This document shows positions 1 through 7,634 of a DNA stretch of 35,168 nucleotides, one piece after another (the stretch's first letter is position 1; each line of letters begins with the position of its first letter). The position numbers and the translations under genes are program-made. The stretch is from Solirubrobacterales bacterium. GTDB taxonomy: Bacteria; Actinomycetota; Thermoleophilia; Solirubrobacterales; Solirubrobacteraceae. The notes below the pieces were generated by a model that was not told the origin of the DNA, searched no databases, and saw only the letters and a program-made list of their open reading frames with translations. The stretch spans positions 1-35,168 of the forward strand of contig JAOPZV010000152.1 of the NCBI GenBank assembly GCA_025963935.1, written 5' to 3'.

Positions 1-1
1 A

Positions 2-1624
2 CGCCGTGCTGCCAGGCGCGCCGCGGGGAAAACGGCGCCGGCCGCGCCGCCGCCGGCGCTCCACACGACCCCGAGCCTGCTCATCGCGAAGGTTGGCCGG
101 GGCGGGATCGCGACGCTCTCGCGGCCCCTGCCCGCGGCGCTGCCGGCCGGCCCGCACAGCGGGACGACGCTTCTCTACGCGCCATTCGGCCCCCGCACGC
201 TGCCCAGCGGCGCGCCCAATCCCGCCTTCAGGGAGACGCTGCTCGGCTGGCTGCGCTACGTCGCGACGGTCGCGGCGGAGGCCCGGAGAGTGTTCGGGGC
301 CGGCGGCTATGACCTGGAGGTCTGGAACGAGCTGACCTCCGCGTCGGCTTTCCTCGCCGCCGCCAACTACTCCTCCCCGCCTGGCGATCCGGCGGCCGTC
401 AAAGCGGTACTCAGCGAAAGGAGGAGCGTCACCAAATCGACGGTGAAAGCGATCCTGAACAGCACCGTCGCCTATGTGCGAAACCCGGCGAACGGCATCT
501 CGCCGCGAGTCGGCGTGAGCGACGGGTTCGCAAGCCAGACGCCGTTTGCCGGTGGGGCGTTCGCGCCGCGCGGTCTCACTGCAATCAGCAAGCACCCCTA
601 CATGACCGCCGTCAGCTATCCCCTGCAGTACAGCGAAGGGAGGATCCGTCCGATAAACGCACTGGGAGCTTCCGATACGGCGTCCCGCAGCAGCTATGAC
701 CCGCTGTTCATCCCGAGGTTCCAGGCGCTGCTTCCCGAGTACACGCTGACGGGTCTCTCGGCCACAACACTGGTACACGACATCGCACCCATCCCAACAA
801 CGATCGCGAGGGCGCCCCACGGCCGCGACGTCGGGCCGCCGGGCGCGCCGCCGGTGGCGAAGTGGATCACCGAGTACAACCTCGGGACGGGCAACTCGAC
901 GGTCATGCGGGCCGACGGGGCGACGCCGCAGACAGGCCGCGCCGCAACCCTCAGCGCCTCCGATCGTGAGCACTTCCACGCCAAGGCCCTGCTCCGCAGC
1001 CTCGTCGCGATGGTCAGCAAGGGCGTCAGCCGCGAGTACTTCTCAACCGCCGCCCACGGGCCACTGAGCCTGATAGGTGAAAGGTTCTACGCGGCGCTCG
1101 AAGCCGACCCCCAAGGCAATCCCGGGGAGCGCCTAGCCGGTGAGGTCGTGACCGGACTCCGTCATATGCTCTCGCGCTTTGAGGGGCCCGGCCCCGGTGG
1201 CGCACCCCGGCAGCTCAAGCTACTCTCGATCGTGCAGGACGGAAACCACGCACAGTTCACCGGCGACGGCACTGCGGCGCACCCGAGCCTCTACGACCGC
1301 GAGGTGCTCGCCGTGTTCCCCTTTCAGGCCTCCCCGACGCGCTATGAGATCCCCGTCTACGTGATGACAAGCAACCTTCTCACCCTCTATGCACCGCTCG
1401 CGGCGTCCACCGACGTGCGTCGCTTCGACTTGCCGGGCGAGACCTTCCGCATCACGCTCGGAAATCTCCCCGCGAGCCCCCGCCCACCGATAGTGAGCGC
1501 CTACGACCCGCTGCGCGACCGGCGGACGCAGGCGCGGGTCGTCTCCCGAAGGGCCGACACCGCTGTCTTCGAGCTCGCGGCCACCGACTATCCGCGCGTG
1601 CTGCACATTGAATACCGTGAATGA
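2..1624 (+). CDS. Clan-A-like glycoside hydrolase, 5'-partial
   Basis: The reading frame is open from the window edge, so the GTG start in the ORF track at 290 is internal and the real start lies upstream. The translation carries YDLEVWNE (Asn-Glu at about bases 326-331), the usual acid/base signature of clan-A (beta/alpha)8 glycosidases such as GH39. About 180 residues later it has WITEYN, whose Glu (bases 872-874) fits the nucleophile position. The C-terminal part, with alternating hydrophobic stretches, could be a beta-sandwich domain. The gene adjoins a polysaccharide locus, so trimming or turnover of a cell-surface glycan is a reasonable inference, but substrate and exact GH family cannot be told. 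The stop overlaps the start of the next ORF by 8 nt. Confidence 0.7.
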   Translation, partial: RRAARRAAGKTAPAAPPPALHTTPSLLIAKVGRGGIATLSRPLPAALPAGPHSGTTLLYAPFGPRTLPSGAPNPAFRETLLGWLRYVATVAAEARRVFGAGGYDLEVWNELTSASAFLAAANYSSPPGDPAAVKAVLSERRSVTKSTVKAILNSTVAYVRNPANGISPRVGVSDGFASQTPFAGGAFAPRGLTAISKHPYMTAVSYPLQYSEGRIRPINALGASDTASRSSYDPLFIPRFQALLPEYTLTGLSATTLVHDIAPIPTTIARAPHGRDVGPPGAPPVAKWITEYNLGTGNSTVMRADGATPQTGRAATLSASDREHFHAKALLRSLVAMVSKGVSREYFSTAAHGPLSLIGERFYAALEADPQGNPGERLAGEVVTGLRHMLSRFEGPGPGGAPRQLKLLSIVQDGNHAQFTGDGTAAHPSLYDREVLAVFPFQASPTRYEIPVYVMTSNLLTLYAPLAASTDVRRFDLPGETFRITLGNLPASPRPPIVSAYDPLRDRRTQARVVSRRADTAVFELAATDYPRVLHIEYRE

Positions 1625-2129
1625 CCGGAAGCTGATCTCCCTCACGGTTGCGCTGCTGCTGGCGGCGGGCAGCGTGGCCGGCTGCGGCAGCGTCAGCGGC
1701 TCGACGAGCCGTGCCACCCCTGCTCCGGAACAGGGTGAAGAAGCGGGAGAACACGCCGAAGAAGCGTCTAAGAAACGCGAAGAATCCGCGGAAACCGCAA
1801 GAGACCGCGAACTGCTCTCCGAGCTCGAAGCCAAGAAGAAAGAAGAATCCGCCGAAGCGAAGGCGAAGAGGCGCGAACGCGCCGCCGAAGCAAACGTGAA
1901 GAAGCGCGAACAGACCTCCAAGGACGAAGCCAAGAAAAAGGAAGAAGCGGCCGAAGCGAGCGCCAAAACGCGTGAACAGGCGGCGAAGGCGCAGGCGAAA
2001 GCGCAAGCGAAGAAGCGAGAAGAAGCGGCGAACGCGGACGCGCAGAAGAAACGCGAAGCGCAGCAGCGCCAGCAGGAAGCATCGCGCAAGGCGCACCAGC
2101 AGGAAAGCGCGGAAGTACCCCCCTCGTGA
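1617..2129 (+). CDS. Lipoprotein with Glu/Lys/Ala-rich coiled-coil tail
   Basis: This is a secreted lipoprotein candidate of about 170 aa. A short basic N-terminus and hydrophobic stretch end in a lipobox (SVAGCGS), so the Cys should be lipidated and the protein held on the outer face of the membrane. The rest is almost entirely Glu, Lys, Ala, Gln and Arg in KKREE/AEA-type repeats, predicted to form a long helix or coiled coil. GTG at 1617 overlaps the glycosidase stop; the track start is TTG at 1608, and neither has a clear Shine-Dalgarno sequence. Twenty-eight of 29 Glu codons are GAA, unlike neighbouring genes. No catalytic domain is visible; a wall-spanning spacer or scaffold is only a guess. 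Confidence 0.65.
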   Translation: MNDRKLISLTVALLLAAGSVAGCGSVSGSTSRATPAPEQGEEAGEHAEEASKKREESAETARDRELLSELEAKKKEESAEAKAKRRERAAEANVKKREQTSKDEAKKKEEAAEASAKTREQAAKAQAKAQAKKREEAANADAQKKREAQQRQQEASRKAHQQESAEVPPS

Positions 2130-2164
2130 GCCTGGCTGCTACGCATCGGCCCGAGGGGCAACCG

Positions 2165-2170
2165 TAGACT
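2165..2170 (+). promoter_or_regulatory. -10 element TAGACT, predicted leaderless start
   Basis: TAGACT ends 7 nt before the GTG at 2178, which would place the transcription start at or next to the start codon. No Shine-Dalgarno sequence precedes the GTG and no convincing -35 is seen. It fits the TAnnCT pattern found before other genes in the window. Confidence 0.4.
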
Positions 2171-2177
2171 TGGGCTG

Positions 2178-2717
2178 GTGCCCCGCCGGCTAACACGCAT
2201 CAGCCGCCCCCTGCGACCTGGCCTCGTGTGCGTCGTGCTGATCGCTCTTGCGCTCGCCTCGGCCGGCTGCGGCAGCAGCGGCGCCTCGAAAGCTTCAAAC
2301 GAATCCGGCGAACTGACATCGCACCCCGCGACGAGCACCGCGGGCGGCGGCGAATCGGCCGAAGAAGCCGAAGTCCAAAAGCAGGCCTCGGAACTCAACC
2401 AGCGCGAAGCCGCCTCCGAAGCCCAGTCGAAGTCCAGGCAGCAGGCGCTGAAGAAGAGTGAAGAAGCGGAAGGCGCGGAAAAGCCCCGCAAAGGCGCCGG
2501 TGCGGGCAAGCGCGCTGCGGCGCGTGGCAAAACGAGGGCCGCGCGACCGAGAAAGACGGCGCGGCGCGCGCCGGCGAAACGTAAAGCGCCCGCCGGCACT
2601 ACGACGGAAACGCCCGCGGAACAGAAGGCGCGCAGGCAGTTCGCGCGCGAAGAAGCAGCGGAAGTGGCCGCTGCCAAGAAGCGCGCAACCGAAGAAGCCG
2701 CCGGGACCCGGCGCTGA
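2178..2717 (+). CDS. Second lipoprotein with basic Ala/Lys/Arg-rich tail
   Basis: This 179-aa product has a hydrophobic signal segment (VLIALALASAGCGSS) with a clear lipobox and so should be membrane-anchored outside the cell. Next come a Glu/Gln-rich segment (about residues 58-100), then a strongly basic Ala-Lys-Arg-Pro stretch (about 100-145) resembling histone-H1-like tails, and a final Glu/Ala/Lys helix. It lies 48 bp after the first lipoprotein and shares its architecture, so the two may be diverged duplicates. All 20 Glu codons are GAA. The GTG start is supported by the TAGACT hexamer 7 nt upstream. The basic tail could bind anionic polymers such as polysaccharide or polyphosphate; this is inference, and no enzymatic domain is visible. 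Confidence 0.6.
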   Translation: MPRRLTRISRPLRPGLVCVVLIALALASAGCGSSGASKASNESGELTSHPATSTAGGGESAEEAEVQKQASELNQREAASEAQSKSRQQALKKSEEAEGAEKPRKGAGAGKRAAARGKTRAARPRKTARRAPAKRKAPAGTTTETPAEQKARRQFAREEAAEVAAAKKRATEEAAGTRR

Positions 2718-2764
2718 GCCCCGAGATCCGGTCTCGCCGTCTGCGGCTCCGGTGCCGGGAGCTT

Positions 2765-3886
2765 CTAGGAAGCGGGCGCGCGGGCAGGCTCGCGCAGCAG
2801 GGTTCGGACGGCGGCGGTCGTTCGCGACAGCGCCATCTCATGCTCGTAGAACGAGCGGCCGCGCCTGCCCAGCGCCTCGCGCGCGTCCTCCTGCGCGAGA
2901 AGCGGCGCAAGGGCATCGACAAGCGCCGCGGCGGTCGGCTCGACAATGCGCGCGCCTCCCGACTCGAGGAGCTCGGACCAGGTCTGGGGGCCGTCGAGCG
3001 CGACGAGGGGCCTGCCGGACGCCAGCGAGCCGGCCAGTGTTCCCTTCCGCGAAGTGGGGCCGGCTTTGTCCACGAACAGCAGCACGTGACAGGCGGCCAG
3101 CGCATCGGAAAGCTCCTGAGCGGGAAGGGCGCCCGAGAAGGACACGAGGTCCCCGAGTCCGCGCTCCTCTGCGGCTCCCGACCAGGCGGCACCGGCGGCC
3201 GAGGAGCGCCCGGGGGCCCCGAGCAGGCGCAGCTTCACGCCGGTGTCTCGCGACCGCAGCTCGCGCAGCGCGTCGAGGATCACGGACAGCGAGGCGCCTT
3301 GGTAGGAGTAGCCGAACAATCCGATCACCGGCTCGCCGTGGGGAGTCGGGACGGTCGGAGCCGGCAGGTTCGAGAACACCGGAGCAAGCAGCACTCGCCG
3401 CTGCGGCAGCCACCGCCTCGAGGCAAGCCACGTGACGCGCGCCTCGCCGGTTGTCACCGCGGCGCGGGCGGCACGCATCACGGAGATCAGCGCGGCACGC
3501 TGGGTCAGTGCCCACACGTTGCCGCGCGGGTCCCCGTATCTCCAGGGATAGGCGTACTCGTGCAGGATCGCGATGAGCGGAGCGTCCGATCCCCGCAGCG
3601 CTGCCAGGGTCGGCCGCACGAACAGCGGGATGCCGCGGTGGGAGTAGGAGAACACCGAGTAGTGCAGGAGCACGGCATCGGGCGGATGCTCGGCTAGCGT
3701 CGCCCGGAGATCTCGAGCCCAGCGGTGGATCTCCGCGCTGGACCCTCGCAGCGACGCCTCCGAGCGCAGCAGCCAGTGGAACGTGCACGACGTGTCTTCG
3801 CGCTCGAGGTCCTGGGCGAGCAGGCCGGCGTGGTCGCGCACGCCGCAGGTCTCGCTGACGGACATCCCTACGACGGCGATCTCCAT
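2765..3886 (-). CDS. Glycosyltransferase, GT-B fold (GT4-like)
   Basis: This 373-aa protein looks like a cytoplasmic sugar transferase. It begins MEIAVVGMSVS, a typical first beta strand of a GT-B N-terminal domain. The C-terminal half has the nucleotide-binding domain signatures VIGLFGYSYQGASL and an ASGRPLVALDG loop near residue 300. The usual E-x7-E pair of GT4 enzymes is not evident: the equivalent stretch reads GPTSRKGTLAGSLASG, so the donor site may be atypical. It is the last gene of the minus-strand polymerase/chain-length operon, 61 bp downstream of the BY-kinase-like gene and separated from it by a strong hairpin. The donor and acceptor sugars cannot be inferred. Confidence 0.75.
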   Translation of the reverse strand: MEIAVVGMSVSETCGVRDHAGLLAQDLEREDTSCTFHWLLRSEASLRGSSAEIHRWARDLRATLAEHPPDAVLLHYSVFSYSHRGIPLFVRPTLAALRGSDAPLIAILHEYAYPWRYGDPRGNVWALTQRAALISVMRAARAAVTTGEARVTWLASRRWLPQRRVLLAPVFSNLPAPTVPTPHGEPVIGLFGYSYQGASLSVILDALRELRSRDTGVKLRLLGAPGRSSAAGAAWSGAAEERGLGDLVSFSGALPAQELSDALAACHVLLFVDKAGPTSRKGTLAGSLASGRPLVALDGPQTWSELLESGGARIVEPTAAALVDALAPLLAQEDAREALGRRGRSFYEHEMALSRTTAAVRTLLREPARAPAS

Positions 3887-3918
3887 CAGGCTCAGCTCGC
3901 GGGGAGGGCGCGGCCGAG

Positions 3919-3940
3919 CGCTCCGCGCGGGCGCGGAGCG
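3919..3940 (-). terminator. GC-rich 9-bp hairpin between operon genes
   Basis: CGCTCCGCG and CGCGGAGCG form a perfect 9-bp stem with a CGGG loop in the 61-bp gap after the BY-kinase-like stop. No T-run follows on the minus strand. It could be a high-GC terminator, an attenuator, or an mRNA processing or stability element that lowers expression of the downstream glycosyltransferase. Confidence 0.5.
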
Positions 3941-3947
3941 ACGATGC

Positions 3948-5588
3948 TCATCGCCCGATCAGCCTGCGACGGCGGGGCTGGATGGGCGCGAAGGAGAAGC
4001 CATAGCTCTCGATGTCCCTGCGCGGCACGCAGTTGACGACCGCCCCGAGCAATGGTGCGCTCGCGGTGCCCGCGAGGAGCTGTGCGAGTCGCTGAGCGGA
4101 CACCTCGCGCGTGTGTCCTATGCGTGCGACGAGCACGATTCCGTCCACCAGCGCGAGCAGTGGCATGGCGTCGCTGACTTCCGGTGGCGGCGGGGCATCG
4201 ATCAGCACATAGTCGAAGTCCTCAGCCAGGCTTCGCAGCAGCTCGGCCATGCGCTCCCCCGCGAGTAGTGCCGGCGGGTTCGCGACCGTGCCTCCGCCGA
4301 CGAGTGCCGACAGTGACCCGATGCTCCTGGACTCGACGACCGTCGAGACGCCCCCGGCCGGGGCCGACCCGTCGACGCCGGGGCTAACCGGGGACTCGGC
4401 CTTGGCTACCTGGATCGCCTGCTCGGTGGCGATGTTGCCGCCGAGCACGTCGGCCAGCCCGTACTGACCGTCGAGCCCAAGCAGCCGCGACTGCGCCGGG
4501 CGGCGGAAATCGGCCTCGACGACAGCCACCCGCGCTCCGGCCTCGCTCTGCACACGGGCGAGGTTGGCGACGAGCGTCGAGCGGCCGTCGCCGGCGTCGG
4601 GGCTGAGGAACAGGATCATGCGCGGCGCGCGCATGCGGCCACCCGACTCGAGCGGGTCGCGCATCTGAAGCGTCGTGTGCAGGCGGCGCAGCGGCTCGAG
4701 CAGCGATTTGGGCGGCGCCCGCTTTCCATCCGGGCGCACGACCGGTGCTTTGACGGTCGGGATCGCAGCGAGGATCTCGGTGTGGAAGATCGACTCGACG
4801 TCCGCGAGCCTGCGCACCCGGCGATCGAAGCGGCTCAGGACGTACGCCGCGATCGAGGCCAGGATGAGGCCCAGCACGAATCCGAAGATCGCATTTTTTT
4901 TCGGTGACGCAGACCCCGACAGCGCCTGTGCCCTGGCCGGGCTGACCTGCTGCACGCCCGAGAAGGTGGACAGCGCGGTTTCGAGCTGGCTTATCTTGCT
5001 GGCAAGGTTCGCTGCCTGCAGCGTCGAGGTGTTGCTGGGCGCTGCTTTTGCGCCCGCTTTGCCGGTCACCGGCGGCAGTTCGATCCTGCGCAGCTGCGCG
5101 CGGGCGGTCGCGATCTGCGCCCTCAGTCCGGAGGTGTAATCGCGCCTTTGACGTTTTATGTAGGTCTGCGCATAGGCGTCCGCCAGCTTCACCGCCGACC
5201 TTGCCCGCGGCGCTTCTGTTGTGATCGTGATGAAGTCGCTGGCCCCGGTCGCGGTCGCGATCTCCTTGGCGCGTGCCGCCGCCACGTCGTGTTCGGCGAG
5301 CAGTGATTCGCGAGCCGGCTTACCCACCACACTCGAGTTGATCAGCCCAACCTGGTCGGCGAGAGCCCGCCCGGAGAGCGTGGTTTTGCCCGAGCTGCCG
5401 CCCAGTGCCGCCGACTGTTCAGAGCCGCCGCCGAGGAACAGCTGCGTCGTCGCCTTGTAGTCGACCCGCCGATGCTTGTAGTACTCATAGCTGCCCGCGC
5501 CCACCAGGATCGCGACGGCGAGAATCAGCCACTTGCGCTTCCAGAGCGGGGCAAAGATGCTGGCTGAGTCGCTCCTCGTATCGTTCAT
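3948..5588 (-). CDS. Wzz / BY-kinase-like chain-length regulator
   Basis: This 546-aa protein is a fused polysaccharide co-polymerase of the Wzz-CpsD type, expected in the cytoplasmic membrane where it controls polymer length. An N-terminal membrane helix (about residues 18-32) opens a Wzz domain with an external helical part, and a second helix (around AIFGFVLGLILASIAAYVL) leads to a cytoplasmic P-loop domain. That domain has SPDAGDGRSTL (Walker A), VVEADFRRP (Walker A') and YVLIDAPP (Walker B). The Walker A Lys is replaced by Arg336, and the C-terminus (SYGFSFAPIQPRRRR) has no Tyr cluster, so kinase activity is doubtful. The ATG overlaps the stop of a small upstream ORF as ATGA, implying translational coupling. 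Confidence 0.85.
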   Translation of the reverse strand: MNDTRSDSASIFAPLWKRKWLILAVAILVGAGSYEYYKHRRVDYKATTQLFLGGGSEQSAALGGSSGKTTLSGRALADQVGLINSSVVGKPARESLLAEHDVAAARAKEIATATGASDFITITTEAPRARSAVKLADAYAQTYIKRQRRDYTSGLRAQIATARAQLRRIELPPVTGKAGAKAAPSNTSTLQAANLASKISQLETALSTFSGVQQVSPARAQALSGSASPKKNAIFGFVLGLILASIAAYVLSRFDRRVRRLADVESIFHTEILAAIPTVKAPVVRPDGKRAPPKSLLEPLRRLHTTLQMRDPLESGGRMRAPRMILFLSPDAGDGRSTLVANLARVQSEAGARVAVVEADFRRPAQSRLLGLDGQYGLADVLGGNIATEQAIQVAKAESPVSPGVDGSAPAGGVSTVVESRSIGSLSALVGGGTVANPPALLAGERMAELLRSLAEDFDYVLIDAPPPPEVSDAMPLLALVDGIVLVARIGHTREVSAQRLAQLLAGTASAPLLGAVVNCVPRRDIESYGFSFAPIQPRRRRLIGR

Positions 5589-5722
5589 TGCTTAGGATCC
5601 ATCCGCGGCTTGTTGTCAGCCATCGCCAATTGCTCAGGGGTCCAAAGAGTACCGGCCCGGCGGCGATTACGGCGCAACTCGGGGTGCAGCGAGACGGCCG
5701 TTGCGGTGCTCATCGAACTCAT
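5585..5722 (-). CDS. Small 45-aa protein coupled between polymerase and Wzz genes
   Basis: This ORF is below the track length limit. It starts ATG at 5722, where ATGA overlaps the polymerase stop, and ends in TGA sharing ATGA with the Wzz/BY-kinase start at 5588. The translation begins MSSMSTATAVSLHPELRRNRR and ends DNKPRMDPKQ. It is basic, Arg-rich in the middle (RRNRRR), has no membrane helix and one Trp; a second in-frame ATG follows at 5713. The exact overlaps at both ends argue that it is translated, either as a real small protein or as a device coupling translation of its neighbours. No family is recognised. Confidence 0.6.
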   Translation of the reverse strand: MSSMSTATAVSLHPELRRNRRRAGTLWTPEQLAMADNKPRMDPKQ

Positions 5723-7296
5723 TGGCGGCCGCCTGTTTCAGCGGCGATCCGGCGCCCCGGACCGACGAACCAGTACGCCGCGATGCCGGTGGCGAACCAC
5801 ACGAACGGGCCGGCCGCCGAGCTCGCAGAGATCGGCCCGGAGAGGCCCATGATCAGGAGCGCCGCGGGAACGGCGAAGACGGCGGCGAGGTCGATTCGCA
5901 GGTCGACGTCGGCGATCTTCCGCAACCGCCAGAGGGCGAGCCAGATCAGGTTGAGCACGATCCCGACCCACAGCAGCAAGCCCGGCAGCCCGAGTTCGTC
6001 CGCCATGAAGTTGAACTGGGTCTCTGCGCCGACGCTGTGACCTTCCAGTCGGTCGGTCACCGTCCCGCCGAAGCCCGTCGCCGCGCCTGCACTGGCCAGA
6101 CCGACGCCGAGGGGTGCGACGGCGAGCTGATGCGGGAGCACGTTCAGTTCGCCCGTCTTTTTGTCTTTCGCCGAGGTGATCCTGCTCGGGGCGATTTCCG
6201 CGTAGCGATTGAAGGTTCCGGGTGCCTCGATCGACACGAGCACCGCTCCGAGGGGAAGCGCCAGCGCGAGGACGCCGACGAACGCCCCCAGTGGACGTGT
6301 GATTCGCCGCCCGGCGCTGGCCGACAGCACGCCGAAGGCGAGCAGCGCGAGCACCGCGCCGACGACCTGCAGGCGGCCCAGGCCGGTGACGACGCCCAGC
6401 AGCGCCCCGAGGCTCAGTAGGACGCCGGCCCATCGTCGCCGTCCCCGCCATGTCGCCAGCAGCGCCAGCGTGCAGGGGACTGCGATCAGCCCGACGCTCC
6501 CGCCGAAGCCGGCGTCCTTGCCGAGACCCGGTGGGCGGATCCTCGCCACGCCTTCACTGATGTAGAGACGTGCGCCAAAGCCGCCTTTCGCTCCAGGTTC
6601 ACCGCCCCCTTTGACCAGTTCGCTGTAGCCGGGCCCCCAGCTGGCAAGCTGGCCCGGGCTGAGCTTCGTCTGGTAGGTGCTGACCAAGCCGTTTGCCAGC
6701 GCTACCACGCCGAGAATGATGAAGAACTTCCTGAAGCGCTCCTTCGAGCGCATGATCACGTATCCGAAGAAGAAGAAGGGCACGAACTCGAGCTGCTGTC
6801 TGAAGCCGCCGAGGGCCTTGACGATCCCGTGCGTGCGCGGATTGAACGCCTCGGCGAGCACCAGGGCGACGAACAGCACGACCCAGCCCGACATGGGCGG
6901 CATGCGTATGCGCTCCTTCTTCACCAGCAGCCGCAGGATCGCCCCGAGGCTCACCGCGAAGATCAGCACGTCGCGGAAGACCGATGCGACTTCGTGGCCG
7001 CCCGTCCCGAGCTTGACGAACCCATCGAGCAACCCCAGGTACAGGGCGAGGATCGCAACGGTCACCTCCAGGCGGCTGTTCGTCACGAGCACGACGACGC
7101 CCAGCGCCCCGAAAGCGATACCCACGGTGAGCGCCAGATTCGGATGCGGCACTGCCACGGCGATCGCCGATGCGACCGCCAGTGGAATCAGGCCGGCGCC
7201 GACACCGACGATCAGTGACTGGCGCAAACGTGAGCTGAGCACAGCGGGATGCATGCCCGCCGCCAGACCGGACGGTTGCGGATAGGGAGCGTTCAT
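5719..7296 (-). CDS. O-antigen ligase / Wzy-type polymerase
   Basis: This 525-aa polytopic membrane protein has about 11-13 hydrophobic segments and a large soluble loop in the middle (about residues 205-270, GPGYSELVKGGGEPG), the pattern of Wzy polymerases and WaaL ligases. A conserved-style C-terminal part reads ETQFNFMADELGLPGLLLW, like the Wzy_C region (E-x-G-x-x-G-L-L). It would join undecaprenyl-linked repeat units on the outer face of the membrane. It heads a minus-strand set of polymerase, 45-aa ORF, chain-length regulator and glycosyltransferase. The ATG at 7296 has no obvious Shine-Dalgarno sequence. Sequence inspection does not separate polymerase from ligase; the adjacent Wzz-like gene favours polymerase. 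Confidence 0.75.
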   Translation of the reverse strand: MNAPYPQPSGLAAGMHPAVLSSRLRQSLIVGVGAGLIPLAVASAIAVAVPHPNLALTVGIAFGALGVVVLVTNSRLEVTVAILALYLGLLDGFVKLGTGGHEVASVFRDVLIFAVSLGAILRLLVKKERIRMPPMSGWVVLFVALVLAEAFNPRTHGIVKALGGFRQQLEFVPFFFFGYVIMRSKERFRKFFIILGVVALANGLVSTYQTKLSPGQLASWGPGYSELVKGGGEPGAKGGFGARLYISEGVARIRPPGLGKDAGFGGSVGLIAVPCTLALLATWRGRRRWAGVLLSLGALLGVVTGLGRLQVVGAVLALLAFGVLSASAGRRITRPLGAFVGVLALALPLGAVLVSIEAPGTFNRYAEIAPSRITSAKDKKTGELNVLPHQLAVAPLGVGLASAGAATGFGGTVTDRLEGHSVGAETQFNFMADELGLPGLLLWVGIVLNLIWLALWRLRKIADVDLRIDLAAVFAVPAALLIMGLSGPISASSAAGPFVWFATGIAAYWFVGPGRRIAAETGGRQ

Positions 7297-7634
7297 TGGC
7301 CGGGCAGGTAGCGGCGGCAGCGCGGCCGCGGATTCGTCACGGTTTGCATGATCGGCCCGGGCCTAGCAGGGCCGAGGGCCCTCGGCCCGCGCCGCGATGC
7401 AGATCGGCGAGCAAGGTTTTGATGTGTGTCGTGTCATTCATCGGCCCAGCCGCAGTCGGGCGCGCCCCCTGTCCCCGCAGCAGCCTCCAAGAGTACCGTT
7501 CCTTGCCCTGGTTTGGAGGCATTTCTGGCTTCACTGGCGACCGCTGCGCGCCGCCGATCAACTATCCTGGCGACAGTGACCGGAGGGGGCGTGGGCCTCC
7601 AGCGGCTTGGCCGAGAAGACCGAGAGGATGGGGC
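7297..7634. other. Divergent intergenic region, 338 bp
   Basis: No convincing gene lies here. The plus-strand frame is open throughout (ORF track start 7296), but its translation is Arg/Pro/Ser-rich and unlike a glycosyltransferase N-terminus. The region separates the polymerase operon from a divergent glycosyltransferase and probably holds both promoters. It contains a perfect 20-bp palindrome (7369-7388). No clear -35/-10 pair could be assigned. Confidence 0.5.
7369..7388. repeat. Perfect 20-bp palindrome
   Basis: GGGCCGAGGG is followed directly by its reverse complement CCCTCGGCCC. A second palindrome, GGCCCGGGCC, lies just upstream at 7354-7363. The position in a divergent intergenic region suits a dimeric regulator site or a cruciform or hairpin, although chance palindromes are less rare at high GC. 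Confidence 0.6.

Noticed and set aside
1220-2677. 485-aa minus-strand ORF and other long antisense ORFs over the lipoproteins
   Set aside because: Low-complexity Ala/Ser/Phe composition mirrors the GAA/AAG repeats of the sense genes. The sense strand has signal peptides and lipoboxes, so these are shadows.
2761-2773. GCTTC-TAG-GAAGC inverted repeat at the glycosyltransferase stop
   Set aside because: Five-base arms with a 3-nt loop; easily chance.
2458-3435. 325-aa plus-strand Arg/Pro/Ala-rich ORF
   Set aside because: It overlaps the lipoprotein and a well-supported minus-strand glycosyltransferase, has no motifs, and its Arg-rich composition is typical of out-of-frame high-GC DNA.
7296-7634. 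N-terminal extension of the glycosyltransferase ORF
   Set aside because: Arg/Pro-rich residues unlike a GT-B domain; a TTG with a purine run at 7635 is a better start.
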